Assembly (NCBI RefSeq): GCF_029784155.1
Contig: NC_073692.1
Span: forward strand, 23,522,444-23,586,443
DNA from: Uranotaenia lowii
Lineage: Eukaryota; Arthropoda; Insecta; Diptera; Culicidae
Length of the DNA stretch: 64,000 bases
Direction: 5' to 3'
In this document: one piece after another, positions 11,247-23,842 of the stretch
Position numbering within the stretch: the stretch's first letter is position 1
Layout: each line of letters opens with the position of its first letter
The notes under the pieces: generated by a model
What the model was told of the DNA's origin: nothing
The model's input: the letters and a program-made list of their open reading frames with translations, nothing else
Databases searched by the model: none
Translations under genes and position numbers: made by a program

Positions 11247-12579
11247 GGGTAACGGACTTGTTTTGGACCGGGTACATATTTTTGACCACCTTTCAGCTTT
11301 TTTCCAATAAATCATTTTAATCTTCAGAATTTTGAAAAAGTTTAGTTAAAGCGACTTCTTATGATTCTAATAATATTTCACATTGTATTTAAATAAGAGG
11401 ATAAGGGAGAGCAAATTGAAAATAAAGTTTTAAATTTTCACAGTTGGGCCGAATCAAACCCATTTCAGGAGGACGTGCTATTATGGGAGTCAACTTTCAA
11501 AAAGTTTTCTGCATAGCTTTGATGAATTTAACAACTACAAACACGTTCATAGCTATGAAAAATAAACTTGAAAACTAGTTTGCAAGCTTGAAGAACCAAA
11601 AAACTTGTTTTGAAAGCAATTTGACCCATATCGAAAATAGGTCTTTCTTAATTCCCTACGAACTTATTTTGGACCACTCAACATAACCTGGGTATTACAC
11701 CAGCTGTTAAATGTTCATGTACGTAATAAGACGTTGTACGACGATATGAAAAGAATTTTGCACAGTGTTTCAAACGGATACTAGAAATAAAAATTGGAAT
11801 TTTGGCATTTTTTTTTTGTTCAATCAACTCGCTAAAGCCCAAACCTGCCGTTACACGAGGCTCACTTCAATCGGCATAAAACCAAGCCAAACCTTGTTTT
11901 AATTTACTTTTTGTGCTTTAAAGCACGATAATCTAACAGGGTAGGCTGTTCCTGTCGATGACGGTATTTTTTTTTTGGCTGGAAAATTTTGAAGACTCTT
12001 GAAACATAAATTTAAAAGTTTAATTTGTGCATTAAGGTTATGAAATGTGACAAGAAACATTTCAAATTTGATTAACTATTGGAATTATCGGACAACCGTT
12101 TTTCTTGATTGCTGTCGGCCGTTTACGCTAAGAGGAGGAGAGACGTTCGGAGTTGACGGTTCATGTTCTCTGGGAAATATTGAAGCTAAGTATTTTCGTT
12201 TTTTTTCTAATATAATATGAAGAAAATTAAGTTCAATTCGAAAAATATTGACATATATTCGTATCTCATTGAAAATTTGTATAAAAGTTCCGTCATGTTG
12301 AGTTTTGTTTAATCATCTTTTCAAATTCTTGTCGTTAATTCACTTAGTTGAAAACATTGAACTCAAAATATAATTTCAATCACAATTACAGTTGTTTTTT
12401 TGGCATTTTTCCGGTAGTCTTTTTTTTCATTATAAGGATCAGGGAATAAGAGGATTTTTTTTGAATTTTTATGTTTTGAACTCACAGGAAATAATCACTC
12501 AAATATGTGTTCAATATTTGAGAAACAACGAATTAATTATTTTTCTACAATTTTGATTAACTGGAAACAATACCTGGTA

Positions 12580-15182
12580 CAAGGCCGTGCGAACGGGGGG
12601 GGTTTTAGGGGTTTAACCCCCCCCATGAAGAATTTTTTCAAGTAAAATTTTCACCGAGGTAACGAAAAATTACTTGATCCTAAAACGTATATGAAAATAA
12701 GTGTTAACAAGCAAGTCAGAAATTTTTCTCGCCTCCGGCGGAATTTAGTCTTGAATCCCTCTTGGCTTGAGACATTTCGATCTACGATACTATTCGACGT
12801 TTACAAATAGAAACTTACTTTGGTTCTAAATTGCAAATCAATTAATCTTTTGTATAGAAACTCAAAATATGACATACAAAAACTCTACCTTGTCTTCAGA
12901 ATTGGTTTTTATTAAGAAGCGTAACTAAATAAGAACAGAGTTTGAAACGAACATTTTTTTTATTTGAAAAAAATTGTTTATTTCATTACAAATGTTAAGC
13001 TGATATGAAATATTCTTCAAGAAACCAATTTTGACTGAATTTTATTACGTGTGTTTTGTTTTTCTAAATTCTCAATACAACACATAATTTACACAAGGCC
13101 ACACAATTTACGTTTTTCTAAGGTGCAATGAATTAAAAAGGTAATTTCGACTAATTTGGGTACCCTGAATCTGAATATGCAATATTTCTTTAAGTTTTTG
13201 TTATTAAAATAACTTTTGAAAATAAGTAAAAAGTATTTGAGAAATTTTTGCATTGTTTATACAAAAACTCAAATCAAAAACATATCATTCAAAAAAAAAA
13301 GTTTTCAATGAATTATCAACTTTCCTCAAGAATTCAAGTAATTTTGAGTTCCGCGATAAAAGTTATAGAAATTTATGTTTTTTTTTACTTTTTTTTTCAT
13401 TTATCAAATTTTTAAGATGTTTTAAACTAAACTGAATTTTAGATATTTTTAAGCAAACATGTAATCTTTTTGCAGGTTTCAACAAATGTGTTAAATGAAA
13501 TCAAGTTTTTCTTACACTTTCTACAGTTATTTCAAAAGTACTTGCATTGATATCTTTTCTTTTTTTTTATTTTTGAATTTCACATTTTTTAGATCGTGCA
13601 TCATTTTTATCATAATAATATCCCTCATTGGATGAAGATGGATGGATGGTTTGGTATTTATCAATATTTGATTTTAATTAAAACTGATACATTTTAAAAC
13701 TCCTCATCACCAAAACTCAAAGTGTTCGACCAAATTTGATAAAATATTCGAGTTCAGAACGCTAAAATCTACCAAATCAATCATTAAAAGAATTAGCACC
13801 AAAATACTGTTGACTTGAGTCATCAATTAAACTATGCAAATTCTTATGGTGAAACGTGTTCATTCAAAAAAGTCATCCTGAAATGTTTTAAAAAACTTAT
13901 CTTTTTCATTTTCATATTTTGTTTAAATTTTCAAATAAATTTTCCGAATTTTAAAGTCCAGTTTTTTCCAATTCTTTCTTTAACTTGCCGAATTTTTTAG
14001 TCGAATTATTTAAATTCTAGGAATAATTTTAATATTTTTTTTTTTAATTCAGAATTTTCGTGTACTTGACAGAGTTTCAACCTTCTTTACTTTCCAGGAC
14101 ACAATATTTCAATCGAAAGTGACATAATACTAAGAGCTTGTAATTTTAAACTTTAAAACATGTGATTGAAAAAAAAACTTTTCATTAATTTTCTTTAGAC
14201 AAAATCGTCTTTTATGAATCGATCATGATTTTTAATTTAAACTTTAAAGGTTTAAATCATGATTTAAAGAAGATAGCAACTTTAAACTTAATTTTTATAC
14301 GAATTGTTAACTAACTTTATATTTGCTTTGTTCTTCCAATATTTGTTGTAACTTGGAACTCCATATCTTTCAATTTTTATCAGTTTTCATTTATCATTCA
14401 CGAAATTACCCATTTCCCAAAATTTCCTTGTAAGTATAATTGAACATGAAGTTATTATTTTGAACTTCAAAAATGAACTATTCAAGCCGTTTATTTTCTA
14501 TATCTAAATAGGTTCTTTCTCTGATTTCTTTCACTGGCACTTTTCAAATAATAATGAATAATTCGTCTTTTTATCAAATTGAATTAAACCATCAATCATT
14601 GAATGAATTCTCCAAAGTTCAAATTGGTTTTTTTTAGTTATCGAAAATTCACATATTAAATCGCGATTAAATATTTTTTGTTCAAATTCAAAATACTACA
14701 GCGGAATTTTTCAATCACCTTTCAGTTGAAAATGAAGAAAATAATTTTAATTAGGATGAATAAAAATTAACAATTATTATCATTTTCCTAAAAACTTATC
14801 ATGGTTAGTTTTTTATCTGATTGGACATTTATTTTAGAATCCAGATTTCTTTTAAGCTCCGTGTTTTTGAAACATTTCTTTTAAATGAGCTTGGAAATCC
14901 TTTTGAAACAAATTTCTAGTTTAGAATAGAGATCATCATTTTGAAAAAAGATTTATCAATGATTTACCGAAAATTTTAAACTTTCATTGTGATATGATTT
15001 GAAAATTTTGTTTTTTTTTATCAGTTCAATTTATTTTTAGTTTGTGTGGTAATCATGAGTGGAAAAGTATTTTAGAAATTCCTTTCCTTTTTTTATTGTT
15101 TATTTTTTTGGTATTGCTATTATTTCAGCTAAATTTGAAATTCGAAAACCCCCCCCATGGACGGGTCCTTCGCACGGGCCTG
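12580..15182. mobile_element. hAT-like non-autonomous element with 8-bp target duplication
   Basis: The ends are CAAGGCCGTGCGAA and, inverted, CAGGCCCGTGCGAA (12 of 14 match), flanked by a perfect 8-bp repeat ACCTGGTA at 12572-12579 and 15183-15190. Eight-bp duplications and CARGG-type ends are typical of hAT transposons. Just inside the left end a G8/C8 inverted pair (12595-12602 and 12617-12624) can form a hairpin, and the right end carries a C8 run. The interior is AT-rich with no transposase frame. Related ends occur at 28368 and near 45600. Boundaries are directly visible; the superfamily is inferred. Confidence 0.85.
12595..12624. repeat. G8/C8 subterminal hairpin of the hAT-like element
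   Basis: Eight G and eight C are separated by TTTTAGGGGTTTAA, giving a GC stem in otherwise AT-rich DNA. The same arrangement appears diverged at 45547-45590, so it is a family feature rather than chance. Confidence 0.7.
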
Positions 15183-16531
15183 ACCTGGTATATTAAATAG
15201 GAATGTTTAAATGAAACACGTTGCTTTCTTTTTTTATTTGGAATACTATAAAAGTTAATTTTCTCATTATTAGATGTACCAATTAAAAGAAGAAATCTAA
15301 ACAAACTAAAGAGCATGGCTGGTAAATTTCAGTCAATTTCGTTCCTCCTTACCAACGTCTAGCTACAATGTCAGTCAGTCAGCAATTTCAATATTGAATG
15401 ACATTTTGACATCACACATAGTGTTCCCTTTCTATTTCTTTTTCTGGGTGTGTTGGGAGGGTTTTACGTTATAAGTTTCGCAACAGTTCAAAAAATGTAG
15501 TTGTGGGCTGTAAGAAGAAAAATGTCATAGCATGCATAATGTCATTCATTCAACTAAGCTTATGTCGCTGACCATAAATCAATATCGCATAACATAGACA
15601 TGCTAAGTAGTATTAAAGTCAGCTGATGTCGTCTGACACTGGTAATTTGCAGCTCTGGTTAAGAATTTCAGGTTACCTTCCAGAAAAATATTATTTTCTG
15701 TGTAATTTTACAAAAATTGAAAAATTGAAGGTTTTTTTTTTCTAGAAATAAGTGATGTTGAAATTACTTGATTTTTTTTTTTTTGTTTTTTAAAGTTGAC
15801 CAACGAAAATGCATTCGAAATAAGGAAATCATTGAATTTAACACGCGTTTGTAATTTTTCAATCCAAACTGTAATGACGCTTAATGTTAGATTCAGATAG
15901 GGAATAATGTTAGGGAAAAAAATATAAACTTATATCATTTTATTTTATCAAACTAAAAGTAAAAGGGTAGAAGAATAGGCTTCATAGTTTTGATCACACT
16001 AGTCAAAAGTGTCTTCCGATTATATCCTTTAATCCAAATCTCCAAAAATTGATTTGCTAGGATGCAGAGGATTCCTAAAGGACAAGAATGACCTTTCATT
16101 CCTTTATACCTTTTCCAATCAATGCAATGCAAAGTTGATGAAAGTTAGTTCAGGAATGAATTAACGTGAACAAACCAAACTTGACTGCAAGAATAACAAA
16201 GGAAAAGATTAACTGAATAATTCGCATAATTGCATATCAATCGCAATCGTAAATATAACACAATTTAGAAAACAAAAAAAAATAGTTTTAGGGTGGTACA
16301 AAATAGTTCCCGAGGGTGGTCCAAAATACCGACCAGAGTAAAGATCGAAGACGAAGTTTTTAGGCTCAAATCATGTTATATTGCAACAATCGACGATATG
16401 TTCCGATAGAAGAAGCCTTGATCTTCGTAATGAACGAATAAAGCAGTCAAAAATTGTAACATGCACTTTTTTATTCCAAAAAAATAGCATAGCCACTTCC
16501 CAAAGTGGTCCAAAACAGATCCGTTACCCTA

Positions 16532-16748
16532 TGCGCCGAAAATTGAGCAATCGTTCATATTTTGAATGACCTTTAATAAGCAATACACATAACATACGTG
16601 TTTGGTATGGATTTCTTGAATGTTGGCTGCTGACCCAGAGAAAATGAAATCGTATCAGAAATGATAACTTAAGTCGTTTACAATGGTGTTGCAAATCGCA
16701 ATTCCAAATGCTATGCAAAGATCGTATAAGATGTCGTATGAAGTCATT
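16532..16748. other. Unassigned spacer between TA-flanked element and MITE
   Basis: No recognised feature. Short ORFs here run on into neighbouring elements and are not supported. Confidence 0.4.
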
Positions 16749-16752
16749 TTAA

Positions 16753-16944
16753 CACGTTCGACGCCATGGGACTCATATATATGGGAGGCCCGGTCTCATC
16801 AAAAACTTGTGACGTTGTCTAACTCAAGTTTGATAAGCCGCTCAGTTCAGTCATTAGTTGCAAAGCTGGGAGCTCTCCATCTTTATTTTGTCGCTCCGAG
16901 AATTTTTTAGTAAAACAACCAAAATGAACGTGGCGACTAACGTG
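16753..16944. mobile_element. piggyBac-like MITE (192 bp)
   Basis: TTAA flanks both sides (16749-16752 and 16945-16948). The inverted ends are CACGTTCGACGCCA and CACGTTAGTCGCCA (12 of 14). A TTAA target duplication is the hallmark of piggyBac-type transposition. It is too short to code and has no internal promoter signal that I can support. Confidence 0.75.
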
Positions 16945-17149
16945 TTAAATCGGTTATGATAGAAAGTCCGCCATGTTTGTAAATCTTGAAATGATTTTGC
17001 TCCCGCACAGGCTTCAAATAAGAAAATCATCGTCATGTTCTCTCTGCATCCTGCAGTGCATCCAGATGGCTAAAACTCAAAGGTTTGCAATAGCGAGAGA
17101 ATTCATTGCATTTGGAATGGGAATGATTAAAATTCCACAACTGCCTCAC

Positions 17150-17290
17150 AAATTGCAACAATTTGCAACAATTCGCACATTTTTCTCTCTCTGGGCACTG
17201 GTTTCTCTCATTTTAACTCAATCCGTCTGATTTTCCCTCACAAATTGCCACAAATTACCACAATTTCAATCATTGGCTGCTCAACTTGAC
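17150..17290 (-). repeat. Dispersed repeat, also present inverted at about 42695-42790
   Basis: The reverse complement reads CCAATGATTGAAATTGTGG, later a GAGTTAAAATGAGAGAAACC block and CAGTGCCCAGAG. The same string of blocks is found on the plus strand from 42695 to 42790. Element type and full limits are unknown. Confidence 0.65.
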
Positions 17291-20145
17291 GAATCCGATA
17301 CCATTATCTTGGTCCCCCGCCAAAACTCTGACGGGAATTGAGTAATACCTACCTATTGACCAATGAGAGATCTGGGAAATATTATCGCTGGCAACGATTT
17401 GAAGGCTATGAGAGCAAAATCTTGCGCTCTCTTGTATTCTTCTGATAGGTACGAATAAGGTGTCGGATAACGCGCAACTGGTCTAGTTTTCGTCGCTCAA
17501 GAAAGAAATTGAATTTATGTTTGTATATTGCCTCCACTTTGATTGGTAAATGCTGTTTTTTCAACTTTCATACGATCTTTCTATAATGTACATGGAATGT
17601 ATATCGAACAGCATAAAAATACAGCTACAAAAATTTTTGCTGGGGAGTTGCTAGACCAATTATAAGTTCCCATGCCAAATTTGGGCCAGATAGGACCTTT
17701 TACAGACGACGATTATGTTTCTTTAAATTTGTCGAAGTAGTTTCTGGAACATTAAAAAAAATGTAACTAAAGTTACTGTCTCGATGTTTCATCGATCATT
17801 AAAACTAAGGAACGGGAAAACAATATTCATGTTGCATCACCTTAAACCCCGCAGGGGGGCACCCTCTGAAAAAAGGGGCACGGAAGGGCCCAGAAAATAA
17901 CGACTGTATGGAGGAACAAAAACCAGAAAACCGAGAATGGCTGCTGCGGGGAACAAAAACCTAACATTGAAAAATATAAACCGGGAACTTCTTATGTGTA
18001 CTGCTGCTTGTGAGAAGGTTTGTAAGGAGTAGGGTCATCCACTTTTCTTGCGATTCGAGAGTGGAAGATAGCCCAAGTACACGACTCGGAAGAAAACCGT
18101 TTGAGGTGGCTGTTGTTTCGAGATGGAACAAGTTTGAGATTGGGTTCTTCCTTGGTTCGGGTTCTGGTGTAGTAAGAAGAATGGTGGAAAAATCGAACAA
18201 GTACACATGAAGTCTTACCGATAGTAGATTCTACTCAATGGAATGGAAGATATTTACCCGCATCCCTGGAAAATTGTATATTCTTGGGAGATCACATGCA
18301 GGCCATGAAATTCAAGAACTGCAGGAAGAAAAATTTAAAAAAAATGTCATAGATGTTTTGTTTTATTCTCTGATGAAGGATAGAATTTAACTTAAAGTTC
18401 CCTAAATAAACGCCTTTTTGTAGATCGTCAAAATCCCTTAATAAAGTTTTCCAGCAATCAAATTGTAACTTGTTCTCTTTCCGGAAGCACTCACATTTCT
18501 TTGAAAAGGAATTCCTCTACGACATTAGTTCAAATGGCAACGATTACGACGCCATTCCCTACATTTGCCAAGAACGCATTTCGTTCCCAAAGAGGCAGTT
18601 ACGCGCTCATTTAGCGCCCGAAACCGTCCCAATGAAGGACACATTTCACACCCTCGGAAAACTTCCGGTCTTGATTTCCCCCGACGAAAAGTGGCAGCTT
18701 TTGAGGAAGCCCACAGAAAAAAAGAAGGAAAAATTAAACCATGTGGCGACATTTTTTCGGGACGATGATGATACGAAACTTTTGATAAGTGTGGTACTGT
18801 TTCTGCACTTTTGGGGTGAGGTAGAAAAAAAAGTCTATCTCAGAGGACCACTTCCAGGGAAAGAGCAACTTTTGGTAATAGGATAAAACAAACTTGAAGC
18901 ACCGGTCTTCTTGTATGTGACCTTAAAAGTGCTCCACGGCAGCGATTCGGTCTCTTCTTTCGAAAAGGGGGAAACTCCTCAACAGACAGTGAAGCATTAT
19001 TACTGCTCTTGAAGAAGGGCTCCCGGTAAGGGGAATATGTCTTGTGAAAAGTTCAATGTAAATTGGGGTAGAGAATGTAAACTGGAGTACAGCACATGAG
19101 AAGCAAACGCTTTCGAAGGTACACCGAGAAAGTTGGCATTCCTCCAGCCAATGCTGTATAGAGCTAGTCATAGTCTAGAGAGCAGTACGCGGTTTCGAAA
19201 ATCTGTATCATCGGAAAGCGTCGTCGTCGTCTTTATTTTTTATGAGGACCACTTGAAGGTGACTTGTAGTTATCGTTCGTTATTCGGGCAGGAAGTTCTG
19301 GGACATAAAAAAGCGCTTCGGAGGTTCATCATTGGCGACGACGGCTAACACATATTCCGAGCACACATTCCAACCGAGAGAGAAAATTTACGACAATTTG
19401 GTGGAGGAATTTTTTTGTTTTATTGTTCCTGGGAGAGATGACGTGAATCGACAGCATCCAAGCAAAGGACCCAAAACCGAACACCAAATTTGGAGGGAAA
19501 ACCACAGCCAGAAGAAAAATAAAACTACGTGAAGGTCTCCATCGCACGTATATTGCGAGCAAGCGAGCGAGTGAGGTGGGCAGGGTTCAAAATAATTACA
19601 GGCGAATTCTTTTGTAATTGCAGATATACTTCACCTTGCGCGCAGAAGAAAAATTGGAAAGGGAGAGACTCCAACAAACTGTAATCATAATAATAAAACA
19701 TGAGGCTCCCCGAACATGTTCTTGCTCTGTTGTCCGCCAATAAAGTTGGTTTGGTCTTCTCCTGGTCTGGTTCCCGCGGGCAGATGGATGTTGCTAGTTG
19801 CTTTGGAGTACAGGATTATACTTACACGTACCTTCCTTCCCTTTGGAGCACATTGCTGCAGAGAGTTGAGGGTATCTATATAAAAAAGGGTCCAGTCCGG
19901 AACCAGTTCTGTCGTTCTGGTAACTCCTCGGCTCTCTTGGGGCTTTTTGGCTCTCGGTGGTGGGGCGTTTTAGATCCGCCTAGATGATGTGCCGGATTTT
20001 CTCCAATGGTGGTTCAATTGTCGATAGCAAAAAGTTAGTGTATCAAAGTTGTGCCAATTCCAGTGAGGCAGCTTGGGGCTTATGGTTTTTGTTCAGGAAG
20101 GATCCCGCAGATTCTTGGTTTGTAACGGTGGAAATACTCTATACT
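17291..20145. other. Mostly low-repeat non-coding stretch, no gene seen
   Basis: Around 17655-17700 is a fragment (CCCATGCCAAATTTGGGCCA) resembling the arm of the 8155-8934 fold-back. The longest frame, 18470-18886 plus (138 codons), has no recognisable domain and is overlapped by frames on both strands, so I do not call it. Otherwise I see nothing definite. Confidence 0.45.
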
Positions 20146-20149
20146 AAGG

Positions 20150-20290
20150 TTGCCAAAATATTTTCAGCACGTGTCTGTGCCACATAATTCCGAACTATTT
20201 CATCTAAAAACCTGGCAAAATTCGGGCAATCGACTTCCAGAACAAAATCCGGGTAATATCCGCGCAAATTTGGTTAAAACCTAGGAGCTA
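20150..20290 (+). repeat. CCGGG-type dispersed repeat fragment
   Basis: It begins AAGGTTGCCAAAAT and contains AAAACCTGGCAAAATTCGGG, AAAATCCGGGTAATATC and AATTTGGTTAAAACC. The same ordered blocks occur inverted at 22590-23055, and related blocks on the plus strand at 50103-50910. The family is not identified. Confidence 0.6.
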
Positions 20291-20512
20291 CTCATCAAAA
20301 ATTAAGAAAAAAAACTTAAAAAAAAATATTGCAAATTGTGCGAAACGCGCTCGTTTTGTTCCCTTAAACGGCATTTCCCATAAGTGGGCAGCAGTACCTC
20401 CACACATTTAACGTGTTGGTCTACTAATCTCGAAATTGTGTGAAATTTTACACATAAAAGTGTAAAATTATTTGTCTGGGCTTGGAAAAAAAATTGATGA
20501 ATCTTGCACACT

Positions 20513-20990
20513 TCAGACTAAATTGATCATTGATCTACCACAAGTATTTGAAAGACAAGGATTTGAAACAGAAAAGTTATTTCGGTTCAAAGATGGTATT
20601 TTGGTCGAAAATTGTCGTATAAAACGCAATGCGTAAAAAGTACTCATTGCGTGTTGGACAAAATTTGCGGCCTTTGAACCGCAATAACTTTTCTGTTTCA
20701 AATCCAATCGAGTTACAGTCTTCGGGTGAAATATTTGTCTCAACTTAGGCTTTAAGAAAATTAACCATAAAAAAACAATCAGCTAGTGATGAAAAAAATT
20801 ATCGATGAAAAACCAGTATTTTGCGTTCCTTCCGGGCAAAATACCTCAAAATTTTATTCACGTTTGAGACTTAAGCAACCCCTCCCTATGGTCAGATCTT
20901 CCTGAAACTTGGCATGTGATCTTCTGGTAAGCTAATAAATAATTTTGACTTGGAGCGAGTGAGATTTATCATGTTTCATTCTTCCTAAAC
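20513..20990 (+). mobile_element. Truncated relative of the 8155-8934 fold-back element
   Basis: A 34-bp inverted pair with one mismatch (GGATTTGAAACAGAAAAGTT... near 20559-20592, complement near 20673-20706) forms a hairpin. Downstream, ACAGTCTTCGGGTGAAATAT, a CCGGGCAAAATACCTCAAAA block and CAACCCCTCCCTATGGTCAG follow the order of the right arm of the 780-bp element. The left arm is largely missing, so this is a partial or rearranged copy. Confidence 0.6.
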
Positions 20991-22589
20991 TATGATAAGT
21001 GTACTGCGGTTTCAGTCATGGATAAGTGGCCATAACTTCTTCAATTTTCAACCGATTTGATAAATAACCACTTGAAATCTTTGTTTTAAATTAACATTCA
21101 AGCACGAAAGAAAATAGGATTTTTTAAATGCTACCATCGAGTCTAAAACTTTCGTTGAAACAAAATTTTCTCTAAAAAAATGCGTTTTTTATAATTTTTT
21201 TTCTCATAAAGTCACTAATATCAGCAATACTGATGGTCAAACGCAAAAACAGTGTTCAGATGATCGATAGAAAACTTATTCACCTTCAATATGCAAAAGA
21301 GGGATTTCAAATTACTGTTATGCCGTCTGAGATATTTTAATCTAAGTACAAGAACTTTATTAATTTTTTCGAAATTTCATATTTGGAGCATAACTCAAAA
21401 ACGGTTCTACTGAGATTTTTTCGAATTTCATTTTCGGATTCAGCGCACGATTTTACATTAAAAATGTTGTTCAGTTAATCAAGTTCACGATTTTTTTAAA
21501 ATTTTGTAAACTAGTGTAATTATTTAAGAAACATGGTATCTGAGACAAAGTTGTAGAAAATTTGATTTTAAACAAGTTTGTCGAATACATTAAAGAGCTA
21601 AAACCCATAATAGAAGTTAGAAATTTTATTTTACTTGTAGAAGGGTTTTATCAGAAAAAACAGTTTTTTATTATTGAGCTGATTTTACTGAAAAAACTTC
21701 TCCGAAGACACCAACTACCTGAAATGTGAATTAAAAAAGTTATAAACAACGATCACGTTTTGCGCATTTTTGACCACTGTGCTTCGGTGGCCTTTACACC
21801 TACATTGCTCCAGGCCTAAGACATTTCTTTTACAGCACTAAATGACGTTCACAAATTGGATCCTAAATTTAATTTGAAATTTAGACTTGCAATTTTTCAA
21901 ACCTTTTGTGGTGAAACTTTTATCTGTAGAATGGATTTCCTTTAAGAAGTGTAATTTAACAAGTTTAGACCATTTTAACTTCGAAATTCATTCATCAAAT
22001 ACCGTCAACTGGGGCATCATGTAACACTTTTCATATTTATACCTCTTGTACATCAAAAGTTTTAAGGTTGATGGGACATCAAAATGGAGCAGTCAGAATA
22101 AATTACATCTGTTATTTTTATATTCTGAAAAACATTAGATGTCAAAACGCATAAAGCACCAATTGCAGTAATTTTTGGCATTGTTCGAAATAAACTTTAC
22201 ATTTTTCTATCAAAAACTGTTTTTAAAAAAATAACATAAGGGTGATGCATACATTTAGGGTTAAAAATTACATCTAAAATTTCTACTAGCAGAACCATTG
22301 AAATTAATGTTTGGATGGATGAAATTTTGAAATTAGAAAACGCGTGATGCAAAACAATCATATTCCATAAAATTGAAACGAGAATAAAAAGGTGAATCTT
22401 TGATTTCCATTTTGATGAATTTCAACCCAGACTGGTAACTGATTTATAAAAATATTTATTTCAATAAATTTGGTGATTGTCCGAACAATATTGTTACACC
22501 AACAGTGTTGATATAAGATAATGAAAGCAATACAGAATTTGTAGGTGATATCATTAAGCCAATTCATCATACTGGGTAAAGTTTTTTAC
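20991..22589. other. AT-rich repeat-like non-coding stretch, unassigned
   Basis: No gene. ATACCGTCAACTGGGGCATC near 22000 has the look of a dispersed repeat, but no boundaries are visible. The 70-codon minus frame at 22358-22570 is not supported. Confidence 0.4.
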
Positions 22590-23055
22590 GTTTTATCCGA
22601 GTTTGCCCGGATATGCAGAACAAAATTTGACAAAAGTTCGGCCCGGCCCGGTTGCCCGGGTTTCATTGAATAAAGCCTGAATTTTGTCCAGATTTATTCA
22701 CTTTATTTGCTATAGCAAACAAACGAAAACCAAATAGGGTTATAAAAAAATTTATTTATGCGTCCAAAACGAAATTTTTTTGCGGAAGTTTAATAAAAAA
22801 TAAAAATGAACACGTTTTGAAAACTGATGATTATTTAAGATGAGAAAAAAATGTTTTCAGGTTTTGATTCTTGATTTATTTTAACTAATTCCTGGGTTTT
22901 GACCGAATTTGCCCGGATATTAACGATGGGTTTTGACCAAATTTGCCAGGATATTGCCCGGAATTTGGGTCGACACTTCGAAATCAAATGCCCGAATTTT
23001 GCCAGGTTTTTAGATAAAATAGCCCAGATTTGTCCTGCCCGGATACTTAAGGTAA
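22590..23055 (-). repeat. CCGGG-type dispersed repeat, inverted copy
   Basis: The reverse complement contains ACCTTAAGTATCCGGGCAGG, AAAACCTGGCAAAATTCGGG, ATTTCGAAGTGTCGACCCAA and CCGGGCAATATCCTGGCAAA, in the order seen at 20150-20290. Together with that copy it brackets about 2.3 kb. Non-coding. Confidence 0.6.
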
Positions 23056-23319
23056 TCTAATCTTCATTTTCAGTACCAAGCAAACATTGCTGAAAGTGAA
23101 AAAAGCTCCATTCTATTATCATTAAGTTTAGTTGAATGGTGACATAACTTGTTCGACTCGCTGGACTTGTGAAAATTTAATTGATGGTTTATGAAGGATT
23201 TTGATAAAAAAAAATCGTCTTTTAAAATGGTGTGAAGGGGTGGTAAGGTTGCAAAATGAACGTTTAGGTTGGCGAGAAGAACACTGACAAGGGAGCGTTT
23301 GGAGGGAATGTGGGGGATA
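23056..23319. other. Short unassigned spacer
   Basis: No gene or repeat recognised between the CCGGG repeat and the degenerate TGACAAAA array. Confidence 0.4.
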
Positions 23320-23765
23320 AAACTATGACATAATTACGACAAAATATGACGAAAAATTTACGAATTTAAAATGGCAAAATATGACAAAATTATGATGAAT
23401 GTGGTAAAATTTTGACAACAAAAAACAAACAAAAATCTGTCAAATATGACAAAAATTTAACGATACAAGATAAAAAAAACTCTGTAAAAAATATGGCAAA
23501 TGTGGTAAAAATATGACAAAAATTACAAAATTATGGCAAAAATATGACAAATGTGGTAAAAATTTACAAAAAAATGAAAATATCGGCAATCAAATTTAAA
23601 AAAAATGACAAGTGTGGTAAAAATGTCATGAAAATATGATTTTCATTGGACCAAATTATGACATCAAATTGTGATATAAATCTGAGGAATTGATGACAAA
23701 TATGACAAATTTATAAGAATATGACAAAAATTTGAAATTATAAGGACGAAAATCTGACTACGTCG
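23320..23765 (-). repeat. Degenerate TATGACAAAA satellite, left arm of an old inverted pair
   Basis: The words TATGACAAAA, ATGGCAAAAATATGAC and AATGTGGTAAAAAT recur irregularly every ten to twenty bases. Orientation is TGACA on the plus strand and switches to TGTCA at about 23765. The unit is related to the fresh TGACAAAAA arrays at 33.1 and 44.8 kb, but with many substitutions and indels. Confidence 0.7.
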
Positions 23766-23842
23766 TGCAATTATCCATTTTGTGTAATAATTTTGTCATA
23801 TTTATCACATTTATGTCATAATTTTGTCTTATTTTTATAACA
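23766..23842 (+). repeat. Degenerate TTTTGTCATA satellite, right arm (part 1)
   Basis: AATTTTGTCATATTTATCAC and ATTTATGTCATAATTTTGTC are the inverted counterpart of 23320-23765. The array is interrupted here by a Helitron and continues at 25400. Confidence 0.7.

Larger units (their letters stand above)
11247..16529. mobile_element. TA-flanked terminal-inverted-repeat element, interrupted by a hAT-like element
   Basis: The termini begin GGGTAACGGA and continue as 23-bp inverted repeats with two mismatches, through TGTTTTGGACC. TA is duplicated outside (11245-11246 and 16530-16531). TTTTGGACC/GGTCCAAAA motifs recur inside (near 11664, 16317 and 16506). Removing the nested element at 12580-15182 and one copy of its target duplication leaves about 2.67 kb. 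TA duplication suggests the Tc1/mariner group or a TA-targeting MITE family, but no transposase is present. The pairing of two ends 5.3 kb apart rests on terminal identity. Confidence 0.7.

Noticed and set aside
18470..18886. 138-codon plus-strand ORF as a possible host gene
   Set aside because: No domain or signal and overlapping frames on the other strand; it would need transcript or cross-species evidence.
20770..20800. ATCAGCTAGT as another Helitron 3' end
   Set aside because: It has the CTAG and A/T context, but no hairpin upstream and no matching 5' end; a four-base match is too weak.
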